Shown in pieces: positions 18,284-26,251 of a DNA stretch of 64,000 nt. The stretch lies in NCBI RefSeq assembly GCF_940670765.1, contig NZ_CALNVW010000060.1:1-64000 (forward strand), written 5' to 3'. The position numbers and the translations under genes were made by a program. A model generated the notes under the pieces. That model made no database searches and was not told where the DNA came from. It worked only from the letters and a program-made list of their open reading frames with translations. The stretch comes from Streptomyces sp. A 4/2 (GTDB taxonomy: Bacteria; Actinomycetota; Actinomycetes; Streptomycetales; Streptomycetaceae). The stretch's first letter is position 1. Each line of letters starts with the position of its first letter.

Positions 18284-19354
18284 TCAGGCGTGCAGGCCCT
18301 TGCTCGCGAGCCAGGTCATCGGGTCGATCGGGTCGCCGCCGCCGGGGCGGACCTCGAGGTGCACATGCGGGCCGGTGACATTGCCGGTGGCGCCGACGCG
18401 GCCGATGACCTCGCCGGTGCTGACCTTCTGGCCGGCACTGACGGACATCGAGGACTGGTGGCAGAACCACAGCTCGGTACCGTCGTCGAGCGTGATGACC
18501 GTGCGGTAGCCGTACGACCCGGCCCAGCCCGCCGACTTGACCGTGCCGCTGTGGACAGCCTTGATCGGGGTGCCGGTGGGGGCCGCGAAGTCGAGGCCGG
18601 TGTGGTGACCGGAGGACCACATCGAGCCGCCGTCACCGAAGCGCGAGGTGAGGGTGTACGAGGAGACGGGGAGCGAGTAACTGGCGGCCAGCTTCGCGAG
18701 CCGTTCCTTCTCGGCCTTGGCCTTGGCCTCCGCCTCGGCCTTCTTCTTGGCGGCCTTCTCCTTGGCGTCCGCCTCTTCCTGCTTCTTCGCGGCCTCGGCC
18801 GCAGCCTTCTCCGCGGCTGCCTTCTCGGCTGCCGCCTTGGCCTCGTCCTCGGCCGCGCCCTGCTGCTGTTCGGCCTGCTGGAGGATGCGGGCGCGGAGCG
18901 CTTCACCGGCGTCGGCGCCGCCCTTGCCGGTGACGAGCGACGCGTGGGTGACGGTGGCCGTACCGCCGTTGTCCGACGAGTCGCCGCCGTTGTCCGACGA
19001 GTGGCCGCCGAGGTCGGAGATCAGCGCACCCACGCCGGGCAGCGACTCGGCCTCCGGGAGCTTGTCCTTGACGGACTGCGGGAGGTCGGGGAGGGATATC
19101 GAGACCGGCGGCTTGCTCTGCGCGCTGGCCATGCCGCCCGCGCCGACCGCCGCGATCACGCCGACACCGAGAACCGTCGAGCTGCGGGCGAGACCGTTGC
19201 GCTGCTTCGCCACCCGGTGCTTGCCGCGGACCGGCCGGACGGAATCCTCGGTGGGGTTCCATTCGTCGAAGGTCCCGCCGTCGTCACCACCGAACCCGAG
19301 AGCATCGTCATTCGGGAAGTACAGCGTTTCGGGGGCAGGGTTGTTGGACGCCAC
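18284..19354 (-). CDS. M23 (LytM-type) peptidoglycan endopeptidase
   Basis: Protein of 356 aa. A Ser/Gly N-terminal region is followed by a membrane or signal segment near residues 55-75. An Ala/Glu/Lys-rich coiled coil covers about 140-225. The catalytic M23 domain spans about 240-350, with zinc ligands in GHHTGLDFAAPTG and HVHLEVR. Such enzymes cleave peptide cross-links for wall growth or spore germination. It starts at GTG 19354 after AAAGGAG. A ydaO-type riboswitch lies in its leader, so it is probably controlled by c-di-AMP. Confidence 0.92.
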   Translation of the reverse strand: MASNNPAPETLYFPNDDALGFGGDDGGTFDEWNPTEDSVRPVRGKHRVAKQRNGLARSSTVLGVGVIAAVGAGGMASAQSKPPVSISLPDLPQSVKDKLPEAESLPGVGALISDLGGHSSDNGGDSSDNGGTATVTHASLVTGKGGADAGEALRARILQQAEQQQGAAEDEAKAAAEKAAAEKAAAEAAKKQEEADAKEKAAKKKAEAEAKAKAEKERLAKLAASYSLPVSSYTLTSRFGDGGSMWSSGHHTGLDFAAPTGTPIKAVHSGTVKSAGWAGSYGYRTVITLDDGTELWFCHQSSMSVSAGQKVSTGEVIGRVGATGNVTGPHVHLEVRPGGGDPIDPMTWLASKGLHA

Positions 19355-19370
19355 GGAGGCGCACTCCTTT

Positions 19371-19545
19371 CCTTCCTTACCGCCTACCGGGTTAGCTGAC
19401 GGGTTCGGAGCAGGAAGGTCTCCTACGGGCAGCCCCTCACGAAGCGGCCCGATTCACCCCAATTGGTGGTTCCCCGGTTCCCTTGCGGGATTCGGCGCGT
19501 GCGCACGGTGCCGCCTCTTGCGACGACTGGGACGACCGCGCTGCG
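19371..19545 (-). promoter_or_regulatory. ydaO-type (cyclic di-AMP) riboswitch
   Basis: On the minus strand the leader shows the conserved blocks of the ydaO-yuaA class in order: CGCCGAATCC (complement of 19488-19497), AACCGGGGAACCA, TTGGGGTGAATC, then CGAACCCGTCAGCTAACC and GGTAGGCGG near 19381-19415. It ends about 25 nt before the start of the M23 peptidase. In Streptomyces this class binds c-di-AMP and switches off cell-wall hydrolase genes. The outer limits are approximate. Confidence 0.9.
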
Positions 19546-19722
19546 TTATCGAACGTTAATAGACGCGGGTACCGGATTCCAAGCTGTTCCCACTGATCGT
19601 TAACGGCTTTGGCCTCCGTTAACCGGGACAGAGCCGGGCAGATCGGGGTGACTTGATCCCCCCTCAGGAAACATCGAAATTCTGACCGTGCGTCAAATGT
19701 TATGCGGAGTGGAGTACGCCGA

Positions 19723-20871
19723 CTACGGATTGTGTCCGGCAGCTCGCACGATCCCCATCATCCGCCGCCGGTCCGGCTGCCCCTCCATCGGACGCTCCAC
19801 CGCGAGCAGCGCCATGTCGTCCGTGGAGTGCCCGCCCGTGTGCAGCCGTACGTCGTCGGACAGCGCCGTCAGCAGCTCCTCGGGCCCGGGGAAGACCCGG
19901 CCGCGCAGCCGCTCCTGCGGGTTGTAGAAGACCCCCTCGGTGTTCCGCGCCTCGGAGAGCCCGTCGGTGTACATCAGCAGCGTGGCCCCCGGCGGGAACG
20001 GCGACTCGTCCGCCCGGTCCGGCCAGGCCGCCAGATCCGACAGTCCCAGCGGCAGCGCGGGGTCGCCCGGCGCGAGTACGTCGAGGCTGCCGTCCACGTA
20101 CAGCAGCAGCGGCTCGGGGTGGCCCCGGTTCAGCAGCCGGATCAGGTCCTGCCGGCCACGCGGGATCTCGGCGAGCGCCGCCGTGGTGAACCCTTCGAAG
20201 GCGTCGAGCCCCTCCCGGCGCACCCCTTCGCGGGTCAGCGCGCGCTCCAGGCGCTGGGCGACCCCCTCGATCGTGGCCTCCTGCTCGGCGGCCTCCCGGA
20301 ACGCGCCGATCACCACGGCCACGGCCTCGACCGCACCCAGTCCCTTGCCCCGGACGTCACCCACCACCAGCCGGACCCCGTACGGCGTGTCCTGTACGGC
20401 GAAGAGGTCCCCGCCGATGAAGGTCCCGGCCTGCGCCGCCTCGTACCGGGCCGCGATGTGCAGCCCGCCGATCCGCTCGGAGGGCACCGGCAGCACAGCC
20501 CGCTGGGCGGTCTCGGCGACGACCCGCGCCGACGCCAGCTGCTCGCCGCTGCGCTGGATGACCCGGTTGATGAGGAGGGCGATGGCAGCCACCGTGACGA
20601 CGGTGACCTGCTCGGTGATGGATGTTCCGGTGGTCTCGGTGCCGTTGGTCGCGCGCAGCCCCGCGATGCCCGCGACCGCGATCACCCCGGTCACCAGCGT
20701 GCCCCGGAACGAGAAGAACGGGGCGGCCATCACCGGAGCGGCGGCGAAGAACGGGGCGGCGGTGAAGGTCGGCGGGGTCAGCACATCGAAGAGCACCCCG
20801 CCGACGATCAGCACGGCGGGCAGCACCCGGAGGAACCGGCGCGCTCTGCCCCTGCTTTCTCGCTGCCCCAC
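19723..20871 (-). CDS. Membrane-anchored SpoIIE/PP2C family protein phosphatase
   Basis: Protein of 382 aa. Two or three hydrophobic segments occupy residues about 10-105 (VLPAVLIVGGVLFDVL; then VTVVTVAAIALLI). A SpoIIE-type serine phosphatase follows from about 135, with metal motifs FIGGDLFA, VGDVRGKG and LMYTDGLSE, ending at STDDMALLAVE. I take GTG 20871, preceded by AGGAG, rather than longer frames that cross the tRNA terminator. It is the second SpoIIE-type phosphatase in this window, and this one is membrane bound without PAS or ATPase modules. Confidence 0.87.
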   Translation of the reverse strand: MGQRESRGRARRFLRVLPAVLIVGGVLFDVLTPPTFTAAPFFAAAPVMAAPFFSFRGTLVTGVIAVAGIAGLRATNGTETTGTSITEQVTVVTVAAIALLINRVIQRSGEQLASARVVAETAQRAVLPVPSERIGGLHIAARYEAAQAGTFIGGDLFAVQDTPYGVRLVVGDVRGKGLGAVEAVAVVIGAFREAAEQEATIEGVAQRLERALTREGVRREGLDAFEGFTTAALAEIPRGRQDLIRLLNRGHPEPLLLYVDGSLDVLAPGDPALPLGLSDLAAWPDRADESPFPPGATLLMYTDGLSEARNTEGVFYNPQERLRGRVFPGPEELLTALSDDVRLHTGGHSTDDMALLAVERPMEGQPDRRRMMGIVRAAGHNP

Positions 20872-21000
20872 CAGTGGTCTCCTGCCCGGTCCGTACCGCG
20901 GCGGACGGTACCGCGCTCCTCCCAGGCTGGCCGCAGCCGTGCCGGTCGGCGATTCGGCCACGGCCAAGTGGGGGAGCGCAGCACGGGGGCGGAAACGCCC

Positions 21001-21031
21001 GAAGGCCCGGCACATGATGTGCCGGGCCTTC
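21001..21031 (-). terminator. Terminator of tRNA-fMet
   Basis: Perfect 13-bp stem (GAAGGCCCGGCAC / GTGCCGGGCCTTC) with a 5-nt loop, ten bases beyond the 3' end of the tRNA. Confidence 0.85.
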
Positions 21032-21040
21032 GTTCACAAG

Positions 21041-21114
21041 TAGCGGGGACAGGATTTGAACCTGCGACCTCTGGGTTATGAGCCCAGCGAGCTACCGAGC
21101 TGCTCCACCCCGCG
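21041..21114 (-). tRNA. tRNA-fMet (CAT), initiator
   Basis: 74 nt with a complete cloverleaf. The anticodon CAT lies in loop CTCATAA, flanked by three G-C pairs (GGG/CCC). The first base is an unpaired C opposite T. Both are hallmarks of bacterial initiator tRNA. The CCA end is not encoded. Confidence 0.95.
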
Positions 21115-21228
21115 TCGGTAGATACAACTCTACGGCATGCGCGGGGCGCCTCGAACCATTTACCGGCGCCGCTTCCCCACCGGGACGGGACATCGCCAGG
21201 GATCCGGGCCGCGTCGTCCGGGGCGAGG

Positions 21229-21480
21229 AGGGCGACGGCGCTGCCCGCGCGCTTCCGCCGCGAGCGGTCCACCCTGATCGGCCGCCCTTCCGGCCGTGCC
21301 GTGCTGCGCCACCTCCTCGACCGGATCGGTGTCGCGGTCGACGACGAGCAGCGCGCCGAGCTGTAGCTGTACCGGGTGCACATCGCCGAGCGCCCCGACG
21401 GCGACTGCGAGGACCTGGAGACCGTCCGGCTGCGGCCGGCCCGGGAGTTGGCCCCGGCGCGCGTACCGCACCGGATGATC
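21229..21480 (+). pseudogene. Possible decayed coding sequence, unrecognised
   Basis: A frame with coding-like composition reads through LLDRIGVAVDDEQRAEL, then a TAG at 21364, then LYRVHIAERPDGDCEDLE in the same frame. No start codon or ribosome site is clear. It may be a remnant interrupted by a nonsense mutation. The family is not recognised and chance is possible. Confidence 0.25.
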
Positions 21481-21513
21481 GGCATCCGAGACCCGTCCCC
21501 CGTGTGGCCGGTC

Positions 21514-21795
21514 TCAGCCGGCGTTCGCACCGTTGGCGCGACGGCCACCGAGGTAGGTCGTGACCCGGTAGGCATAGCCGGCCGGAGTGAGATAGAGGGC
21601 GTGACCGGTCGCCCCACGGGGGTCGCCGGGAGGCACCTCCACCCAGCCGAGGAGGACGGACCGCGGGGTCGGCACCCTCACCTCGGCGAGATTCGCTATC
21701 ACCTCGGGGGCGATCGACACGGCGTGCAGCTCGAACTGCCCTGCGCTCTCCGACAGTTCGCTGTTCTCCGTCTGGGTACACGTTGCGATGCTCAT
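21514..21795 (-). CDS. Hypothetical protein, 93 aa
   Basis: Small protein starting at ATG 21795 with a strong AGGAG seven bases upstream. It has no signal peptide or membrane segment. The sequence is mixed hydrophobic and charged (VIANLAEVRVPTPRSVLLGWVEVPP; YRVTTYLGG). I do not recognise the family. It lies on the chromosomal side of the element insertion, between tRNA-fMet and the original tRNA-Lys terminator. Confidence 0.65.
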   Translation of the reverse strand: MSIATCTQTENSELSESAGQFELHAVSIAPEVIANLAEVRVPTPRSVLLGWVEVPPGDPRGATGHALYLTPAGYAYRVTTYLGGRRANGANAG

Positions 21796-22143
21796 GACTT
21801 CTCCTGGCGATCAGTTGGATTCCGGCGGCACCGGGGCTCCGAGCCCGTCCCGAAAGCCCCGGACTCATGAGGCCTTCGTCCTGCACCCGGCCGCCCGTCA
21901 TCGACGGCAACCGACCGGCTCCAGGCTGTGACCACGATTGGGCTCAGCGTAAACGGGAGGTCAAGAGGGCCACTTGAACGGCCCAAGTCCCGTGAACCTT
22001 CCGGCCCGGCGGGTGCCGATGGGTTCCACCGTGCCGGAGCCATCCTGAAGCCGGCCTGAAGCAGCCTGAAGCCGCCTTCAGGTTCGGTCGGCACGGCTGT
22101 GTACGTACACGGATTGCACCGCCGAGCAGGTCCCGGAAACGAC

Positions 22144-22177
22144 GGAACCCCCGTTGACGCTGGTCAACGAGGGTTCC
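22144..22177 (-). terminator. Original tRNA-Lys terminator, stranded by the insertion
   Basis: A 15-bp stem with one mismatch (GGAACCCTCGTTGAC / GTCAACGGGGGTTCC on the minus strand, loop CAGC). It lies 16 bp beyond the left copy of the tRNA-Lys 3' end. Before integration it would have followed the tRNA directly. It is now about 24.6 kb from the functional gene. Confidence 0.75.
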
Positions 22178-22192
22178 GAAGGTGATGCAGCC

Positions 22193-22239
22193 GGTAGACC
22201 GTGTGGGACTCGAACCCACAACCAATGGATTAAAAGTCC
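22193..22239. repeat. Left attachment site (tRNA-Lys 3' copy)
   Basis: 47 bp identical to 46778-46824. It covers the T-arm, variable loop and anticodon part of tRNA-Lys on the minus strand, and similarity stops at 22240. The truncated copy cannot make a tRNA. Confidence 0.93.
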
Positions 22240-22352
22240 CGCCAAGATCATGCCAGACACCCCCGGCCGCTCCTCGCCTGTCCCGTATTGCCTGATCAGC
22301 GAGGAGCGGCCAGTTGGCCAATCCGGCTCAGCACGACTCGTGTTGGCACGTC

Positions 22353-22374
22353 CGCTCACGCATCGCTCACGCAT
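22353..22374. repeat. Left integrase arm-type repeats
   Basis: Two head-to-tail copies of CGCTCACGCAT (22353-22363 and 22364-22374), about 115 bp inside the left att core. The same pair occurs at 46667-46688 inside the other end. Confidence 0.75.
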
Positions 22375-22822
22375 ATGAGGCAGTGAGCTCTTTCAGCTGG
22401 GGCCCGGGAGGGTGAAGGTGCACCTGCCGTTGACGGTCACCCGACCAGCGGGATCGTCGTCCTCGCCGTCGGCGGCGATCAGGCCGTGTCACCTGATCGG
22501 TGGCCGCCCTGAAAGAGCTCAGTGAGCAAGGGAAATGCCTGCGAGCTCCAAGATGGCGTCCCGCCGAGTGGTGCAGCCGGTCAAGCTGGCGGAATCCCCA
22601 GGTAGGGCCCCCAATCGCCCTCAATGAAGGCCCGGTTGAGGCTCGCTGAGCCAAGGTCAGCGGCGATCGCTCGGTTGCCCGCAGCCACACGTACCGGGCG
22701 GCCCCGAAGCGAAGGCAGCGGACCTTGATCGACTACACCACGACAGGAACACGACCAGCTCCAGGACAGTCGGTGCGGGTATCCACGCTGGAGCGACATC
22801 TCCAACAGACGGTCAATCGACC

Positions 22823-22842
22823 TTCAAGAACTGTTCAAGAAC
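22823..22842. promoter_or_regulatory. Direct repeat TTCAAGAAC x2 upstream of the phosphonate operon
   Basis: Two 9-bp copies start 11 bp apart (22823 and 22834), one helical turn, about 320 bp before the first operon gene. The spacing suits a regulator binding the same DNA face. No regulator gene lies next to it. Confidence 0.35.
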
Positions 22843-23160
22843 GGTTACGCCCTCCCGAGGCGTCCCGACCCCCTGGTGGCCAACTCCCCGTTGCCATGCG
22901 CCTCGCAGGCACAAGCAGCTCCCGCCGTCTCGGCTACCAGACTGCGGTCTCACTATCCGAACTAGCCATTGCACGTGTCAGCACTACCCCAGCAAGATCG
23001 TCGCCTGTTTCCCCACCGTCAACTTGGCAGCCACCAAAGCCTGGTGGGGCGATGGATCAGTGCCTGCGGGCCACCAGCATCCGACGCCGACCCCGCCCGT
23101 GCTTGATACAGGGCCATGCCCTATTCATGCACTTCTGCGGCAGAGACCTTCTGGAACCAT

Positions 23161-23688
23161 ATGCACGACAGTGAGACCTCGATCCTCAAGAGGCCGGGAG
23201 AGACAACGGCGGAGTCGGTCTTCAACGCCCTCGTGAGAGCGGGCCACGGACACTTCACAGGGGTGCCGTGCTCCCTCCTAAAGGGGTTCTTCCGGATCCT
23301 GGAACGCCCCGACGCTCCCATCACTTACATTCCAGCGCCCCGTGAGGACAGCGCCCTAGGGGTGGCCTCTGGACTCGCGCTGTCGGGTGCCCACCCCGTA
23401 GTCCTCATGCAGAACTCCGGCCTCGGCTACTCACTCAACGTCCTCACTTCCTTCAACCTCATCTACGACGTCCACCTGCCGATCGTGGTCAGCTGGCGCG
23501 GCTACGAGGGCAAGGACGCTGTGGAGCACGATGTCATCGGACGCGAACTCACCCGGCTACTCGACGTGTTCGGGCTTCCCTGGACCGTGCTGGACAACGA
23601 GAACCCTGAGGACTCGGTAGAGGCATTCCTTAAGCAGTACGACTCCGGTCGGAGTACCGCCGTACTGATCGTCCGGGAAGGGATCTGA
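23161..23688 (+). CDS. Phosphonopyruvate decarboxylase, alpha (N-terminal) subunit
   Basis: Protein of 175 aa corresponding to the pyrimidine-binding half of thiamine-diphosphate decarboxylases such as phosphonopyruvate or sulfopyruvate decarboxylase. The GVPCSLLKGFF segment (residues about 34-44) and the activating Glu in APREDSALGVASGLALSG fit. The PP-binding half is the next gene. With PEP mutase downstream, the role is phosphonopyruvate to phosphonoacetaldehyde plus CO2, the step that makes PEP mutation irreversible. ATG 23161 is chosen; an in-frame ATG at 23116 inside a palindrome is possible. First gene of the operon. Confidence 0.85.
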   Translation: MHDSETSILKRPGETTAESVFNALVRAGHGHFTGVPCSLLKGFFRILERPDAPITYIPAPREDSALGVASGLALSGAHPVVLMQNSGLGYSLNVLTSFNLIYDVHLPIVVSWRGYEGKDAVEHDVIGRELTRLLDVFGLPWTVLDNENPEDSVEAFLKQYDSGRSTAVLIVREGI

Positions 23689-23691
23689 GCG

Positions 23692-24264
23692 TTGCTGGAT
23701 ATCCGTGACGCCCTAAGCGCGCTGCTGGAGCGCGAGTCCACCGCACTGACGGTGAGCACTTGCGGCTTCATCACGCGCGACGTGTACAACATCAGCGATC
23801 GCCCCAACCACTTCTATCTCGTCGGCTCCATGGGCATGGCCGCGCCGATTGGTCTCGGCATCGCGCTTGCCCACCCAGAGCGCCGCGTGCTGGTGCTGGA
23901 CGGCGACGGTTCATTCGCCATGAACCCCGGCTGCCTGCCGATGATCGCCGAGCACCGGCCGAACCTGCTTCATGTAGTCCTCGACAACGGTGCGCACGAG
24001 AGCACCGGCGGCCAGCGCACTGTCGCCCTCGGCGATCCGGCGGCCATGGCCCTCGCGGCTGGTTACGGCGCCGCCCATACCGTGGACAGCCTCGACCAGT
24101 TGGCTGCCCTCGACCTGACGGGCGCACCCACGCTGCTGCGAATCCGCTGCAACCCGCGCAGTCACCCCGCCGGCAAGCGTGTGGAGCAGACACCACAGGA
24201 ATTGGTGAAACGTTTCCGCGCCCAGCTGGCTGCGCCGGCTACACATCTGGAAGGGGCCGCGTGA
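23692..24264 (+). CDS. Phosphonopyruvate decarboxylase, beta (C-terminal) subunit
   Basis: Protein of 190 aa carrying the diphosphate- and Mg-binding half of the decarboxylase: GDGSFAMN (residues 71-78), then LDNG (98-100 region), the usual GDG-(about 26)-N spacing. It starts at TTG 23692, three bases after the alpha-subunit stop, with AAGGGA upstream. Most phosphonate producers have the two halves fused in one Ppd; here they are split as in archaeal ComDE. Confidence 0.87.
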   Translation: MLDIRDALSALLERESTALTVSTCGFITRDVYNISDRPNHFYLVGSMGMAAPIGLGIALAHPERRVLVLDGDGSFAMNPGCLPMIAEHRPNLLHVVLDNGAHESTGGQRTVALGDPAAMALAAGYGAAHTVDSLDQLAALDLTGAPTLLRIRCNPRSHPAGKRVEQTPQELVKRFRAQLAAPATHLEGAA

Positions 24265-25325
24265 GCGCGCATCAACCAAGCCCGGTGAACGTAACTGGCA
24301 CGAACGGCGTCAAGCCGACCCTGCTCGACTGCACCCTGCGCGACGGCGGGAACCAGAACGACTGGCAGTTCACCGCCAGGGACGCCCACATGATCGTCAG
24401 TACCCTGGACGCCGCACGCATCGACATCATCGAGGTCGGCTACCGCGGCGGCTCCGGAAGTAAGGCCAGCGCGACCGCGGGGCCGTCAGCGCATTGCACG
24501 CCCGAGTACCTTGCGGCGCTACCCGCCGTCTCGCACGCCGAGTTGGCTGTCATGGTCGTCCCCACCGTGTGCCCAGTTCGGGCCATGGACGACCTGCCCG
24601 ACAGCCCGGTGTCCATGGTGCGTATCGCCGCCTACCCGTGGAACATTGGCGGAGTTCCGGAGTACGTCCGCGCCGTGCGGGCGCTCGGCCTCAAGGTCGG
24701 CGTCAACCTGATGGCCGTCAGCTACACCACCAAAGAGCAACTGGCCGAGGTCGCGGAGGTCGTGGCGTCGGAGGAGCCGGACGTCTTCTACATCGCCGAT
24801 TCCTTTGGCGCGCTCACCCCCGACGACGTCCGCTGGCGCATCGGTTTGCTGACCGAGCGGCTGGCGACACCACTGGGCATACACGCCCACAACAACCTGG
24901 GGCTGGCTGCGGCGAACGCGGTCGCTGGCCTCGACTCGGGCGTGAGCTGGCTGGACGCGTCGCTGTGCGCCATGGCCAGGGGCGCCGGAAACCTTGCCAC
25001 TGAACAGGCTGCAGCCTTCCTCAACGCCTGGCCCAAATACGACACCCACGCCGATCTGCCCCTGGTATGCGAGGCCGCCGAGTACGTGGCTGAGCAGGTG
25101 CTGCCGCGTCCCATGACGGTGCGCCGGGCCGAGATCGCAGCTGGGATCAACGACCACCACTTCTACTTCCAAGACCGCATCGAGAAGATCAGCGCCCGCC
25201 ACGGGCTCGACCCGTGGGAGGTCGGACGGCGGATCGGCACAGCACAGCCGCGAAATGTCCGCGACGAGACGGTCGAAGACGTGTGCCGGGAACTGGTCCG
25301 ACAGAACAACGGAGGAGACGCATGA
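24261..25325 (+). CDS. DRE-TIM aldolase (4-hydroxy-2-oxovalerate aldolase-like)
   Basis: Protein of 354 aa of the HMG-CoA lyase/DmpG aldolase superfamily. The metal and catalytic signature LLDCTLRDGGNQND is at residues about 21-34, and the metal-binding GIHAHNN near 205. It resembles retro-aldolases more than homocitrate synthases. In rhizocticin biosynthesis a DmpG-like enzyme (RhiG) condenses phosphonoacetaldehyde with an oxoacid, so a similar C-C bond step is the best guess here. The GTG start overlaps the preceding stop, and its own stop overlaps the pepM start. Confidence 0.82.
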   Translation: MSAHQPSPVNVTGTNGVKPTLLDCTLRDGGNQNDWQFTARDAHMIVSTLDAARIDIIEVGYRGGSGSKASATAGPSAHCTPEYLAALPAVSHAELAVMVVPTVCPVRAMDDLPDSPVSMVRIAAYPWNIGGVPEYVRAVRALGLKVGVNLMAVSYTTKEQLAEVAEVVASEEPDVFYIADSFGALTPDDVRWRIGLLTERLATPLGIHAHNNLGLAAANAVAGLDSGVSWLDASLCAMARGAGNLATEQAAAFLNAWPKYDTHADLPLVCEAAEYVAEQVLPRPMTVRRAEIAAGINDHHFYFQDRIEKISARHGLDPWEVGRRIGTAQPRNVRDETVEDVCRELVRQNNGGDA

Positions 25326-26251
25326 CCGAGAGCCGATCACCCCAACAGAACGAGCGGACGCCGAGTGCGGCACAGCGGCTGCGCGCTGCACTCGCCACCC
25401 CACGGCTGACCCGTGCCATGGGTTCGCACAGCCCGCTCAGCGCACGGCTCGCAGAGGAGGCCGGATTCGACGTCGTCTGGTCGAGTGGACTGGAGATTTC
25501 CGCCACGGCCGGCGTGCCTGACGCCAACATCCTCGCCATGGGCGAGTGCCTCGACTCGGCAGCTGGTCTCGCGTCTGCTGTGGACATCCCCGTCCTCGCG
25601 GACTGCGACTCCGGGTTCGGAAATGTCAACAACGTCATCCACATGGTGCGCGCCTACGAGTCGCGCGGCATGGCCGGCGTGTGCATTGAGGACAAGCAGT
25701 TCCCGAAACTCAACAGCTTCATCGAAGGTAACCAGGACCTCGCCCCGCTGGACGACTTCGCGGGCAAGATCCGGGCTGCCACGGAAACTCGCACCGACAT
25801 GGTCGTTGTCGCCCGGCTGGAAGCGCTGATCTCCGGGCAGGGAATGGCCGAGGCCCTGCGCCGTGCCGACGTCTATGAGCGGGCTGGGGCGGACGCGCTT
25901 CTCATCCACTCCAAGCGCAAGGACCCGGAGGAGGTCTTCGCCTTCCGCGAGGCATACCGCGGCCACCTCCCCGTGATCGTCGTACCGACGACCTACAACC
26001 AGGTCACTGTCGAGGAGCTGGAGCAGCGCGGCTTCGCGATGGCGATCTACGCCAACCAGGCGCTGCGCAGCTCGATCCGGGCTATGCGGGAAACCCTCAC
26101 GCAGATCATGCGGGACGGCACCACCCGCAACGTGGAGCCCGACATCGCCCCGCTCAAGGAAATCTTCGACTTGCAGCGCATGCCTCAGATGCTGGAGCAG
26201 CAGGAGCGCTACGAGTCCGTGGGGCGCGAACTCGCGGAGGCCGCAAAGTGA
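25322..26251 (+). CDS. pepM: Phosphoenolpyruvate mutase
   Basis: Protein of 309 aa of the isocitrate lyase/PEP mutase superfamily. The full PEP mutase signature EDKxxxxxNS is present as EDKQFPKLNS at residues 123-132, which separates true mutases from lyases. Upstream, SSGLEISATAGVPD and LADCDSGFGN (Mg site) also fit. It converts PEP to phosphonopyruvate, the entry reaction of almost all C-P natural products. The ATG overlaps the aldolase stop (ATGA). An N-terminal extension of about 25 polar residues precedes the barrel. Confidence 0.95.
   Translation: MTESRSPQQNERTPSAAQRLRAALATPRLTRAMGSHSPLSARLAEEAGFDVVWSSGLEISATAGVPDANILAMGECLDSAAGLASAVDIPVLADCDSGFGNVNNVIHMVRAYESRGMAGVCIEDKQFPKLNSFIEGNQDLAPLDDFAGKIRAATETRTDMVVVARLEALISGQGMAEALRRADVYERAGADALLIHSKRKDPEEVFAFREAYRGHLPVIVVPTTYNQVTVEELEQRGFAMAIYANQALRSSIRAMRETLTQIMRDGTTRNVEPDIAPLKEIFDLQRMPQMLEQQERYESVGRELAEAAK

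Larger units (their letters stand above)
22240..23160. other. Left end of the element, no supported gene
   Basis: About 920 bp. It holds the arm-type repeats at 22353-22374 and the tandem TTCAAGAAC motif at 22823-22842. AGGGC-CAT-GCCCT at 23110-23122 is a palindrome just before the operon. Open frames here have poor codon bias for this organism, so I treat the stretch as attachment and promoter DNA of the phosphonate operon. Confidence 0.5.

Noticed and set aside
22725..23174. 149-residue frame before the phosphonate operon
   Set aside because: Ser/Pro/Arg-rich with poor codon bias and no ribosome site; better read as promoter and leader DNA.
24261..25325. Phosphonomethylmalate synthase (FrbC-like) assignment for the aldolase
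   Set aside because: The TLRDGG / HAHNN pattern and length resemble DmpG-type aldolases more than homocitrate-synthase-like enzymes.
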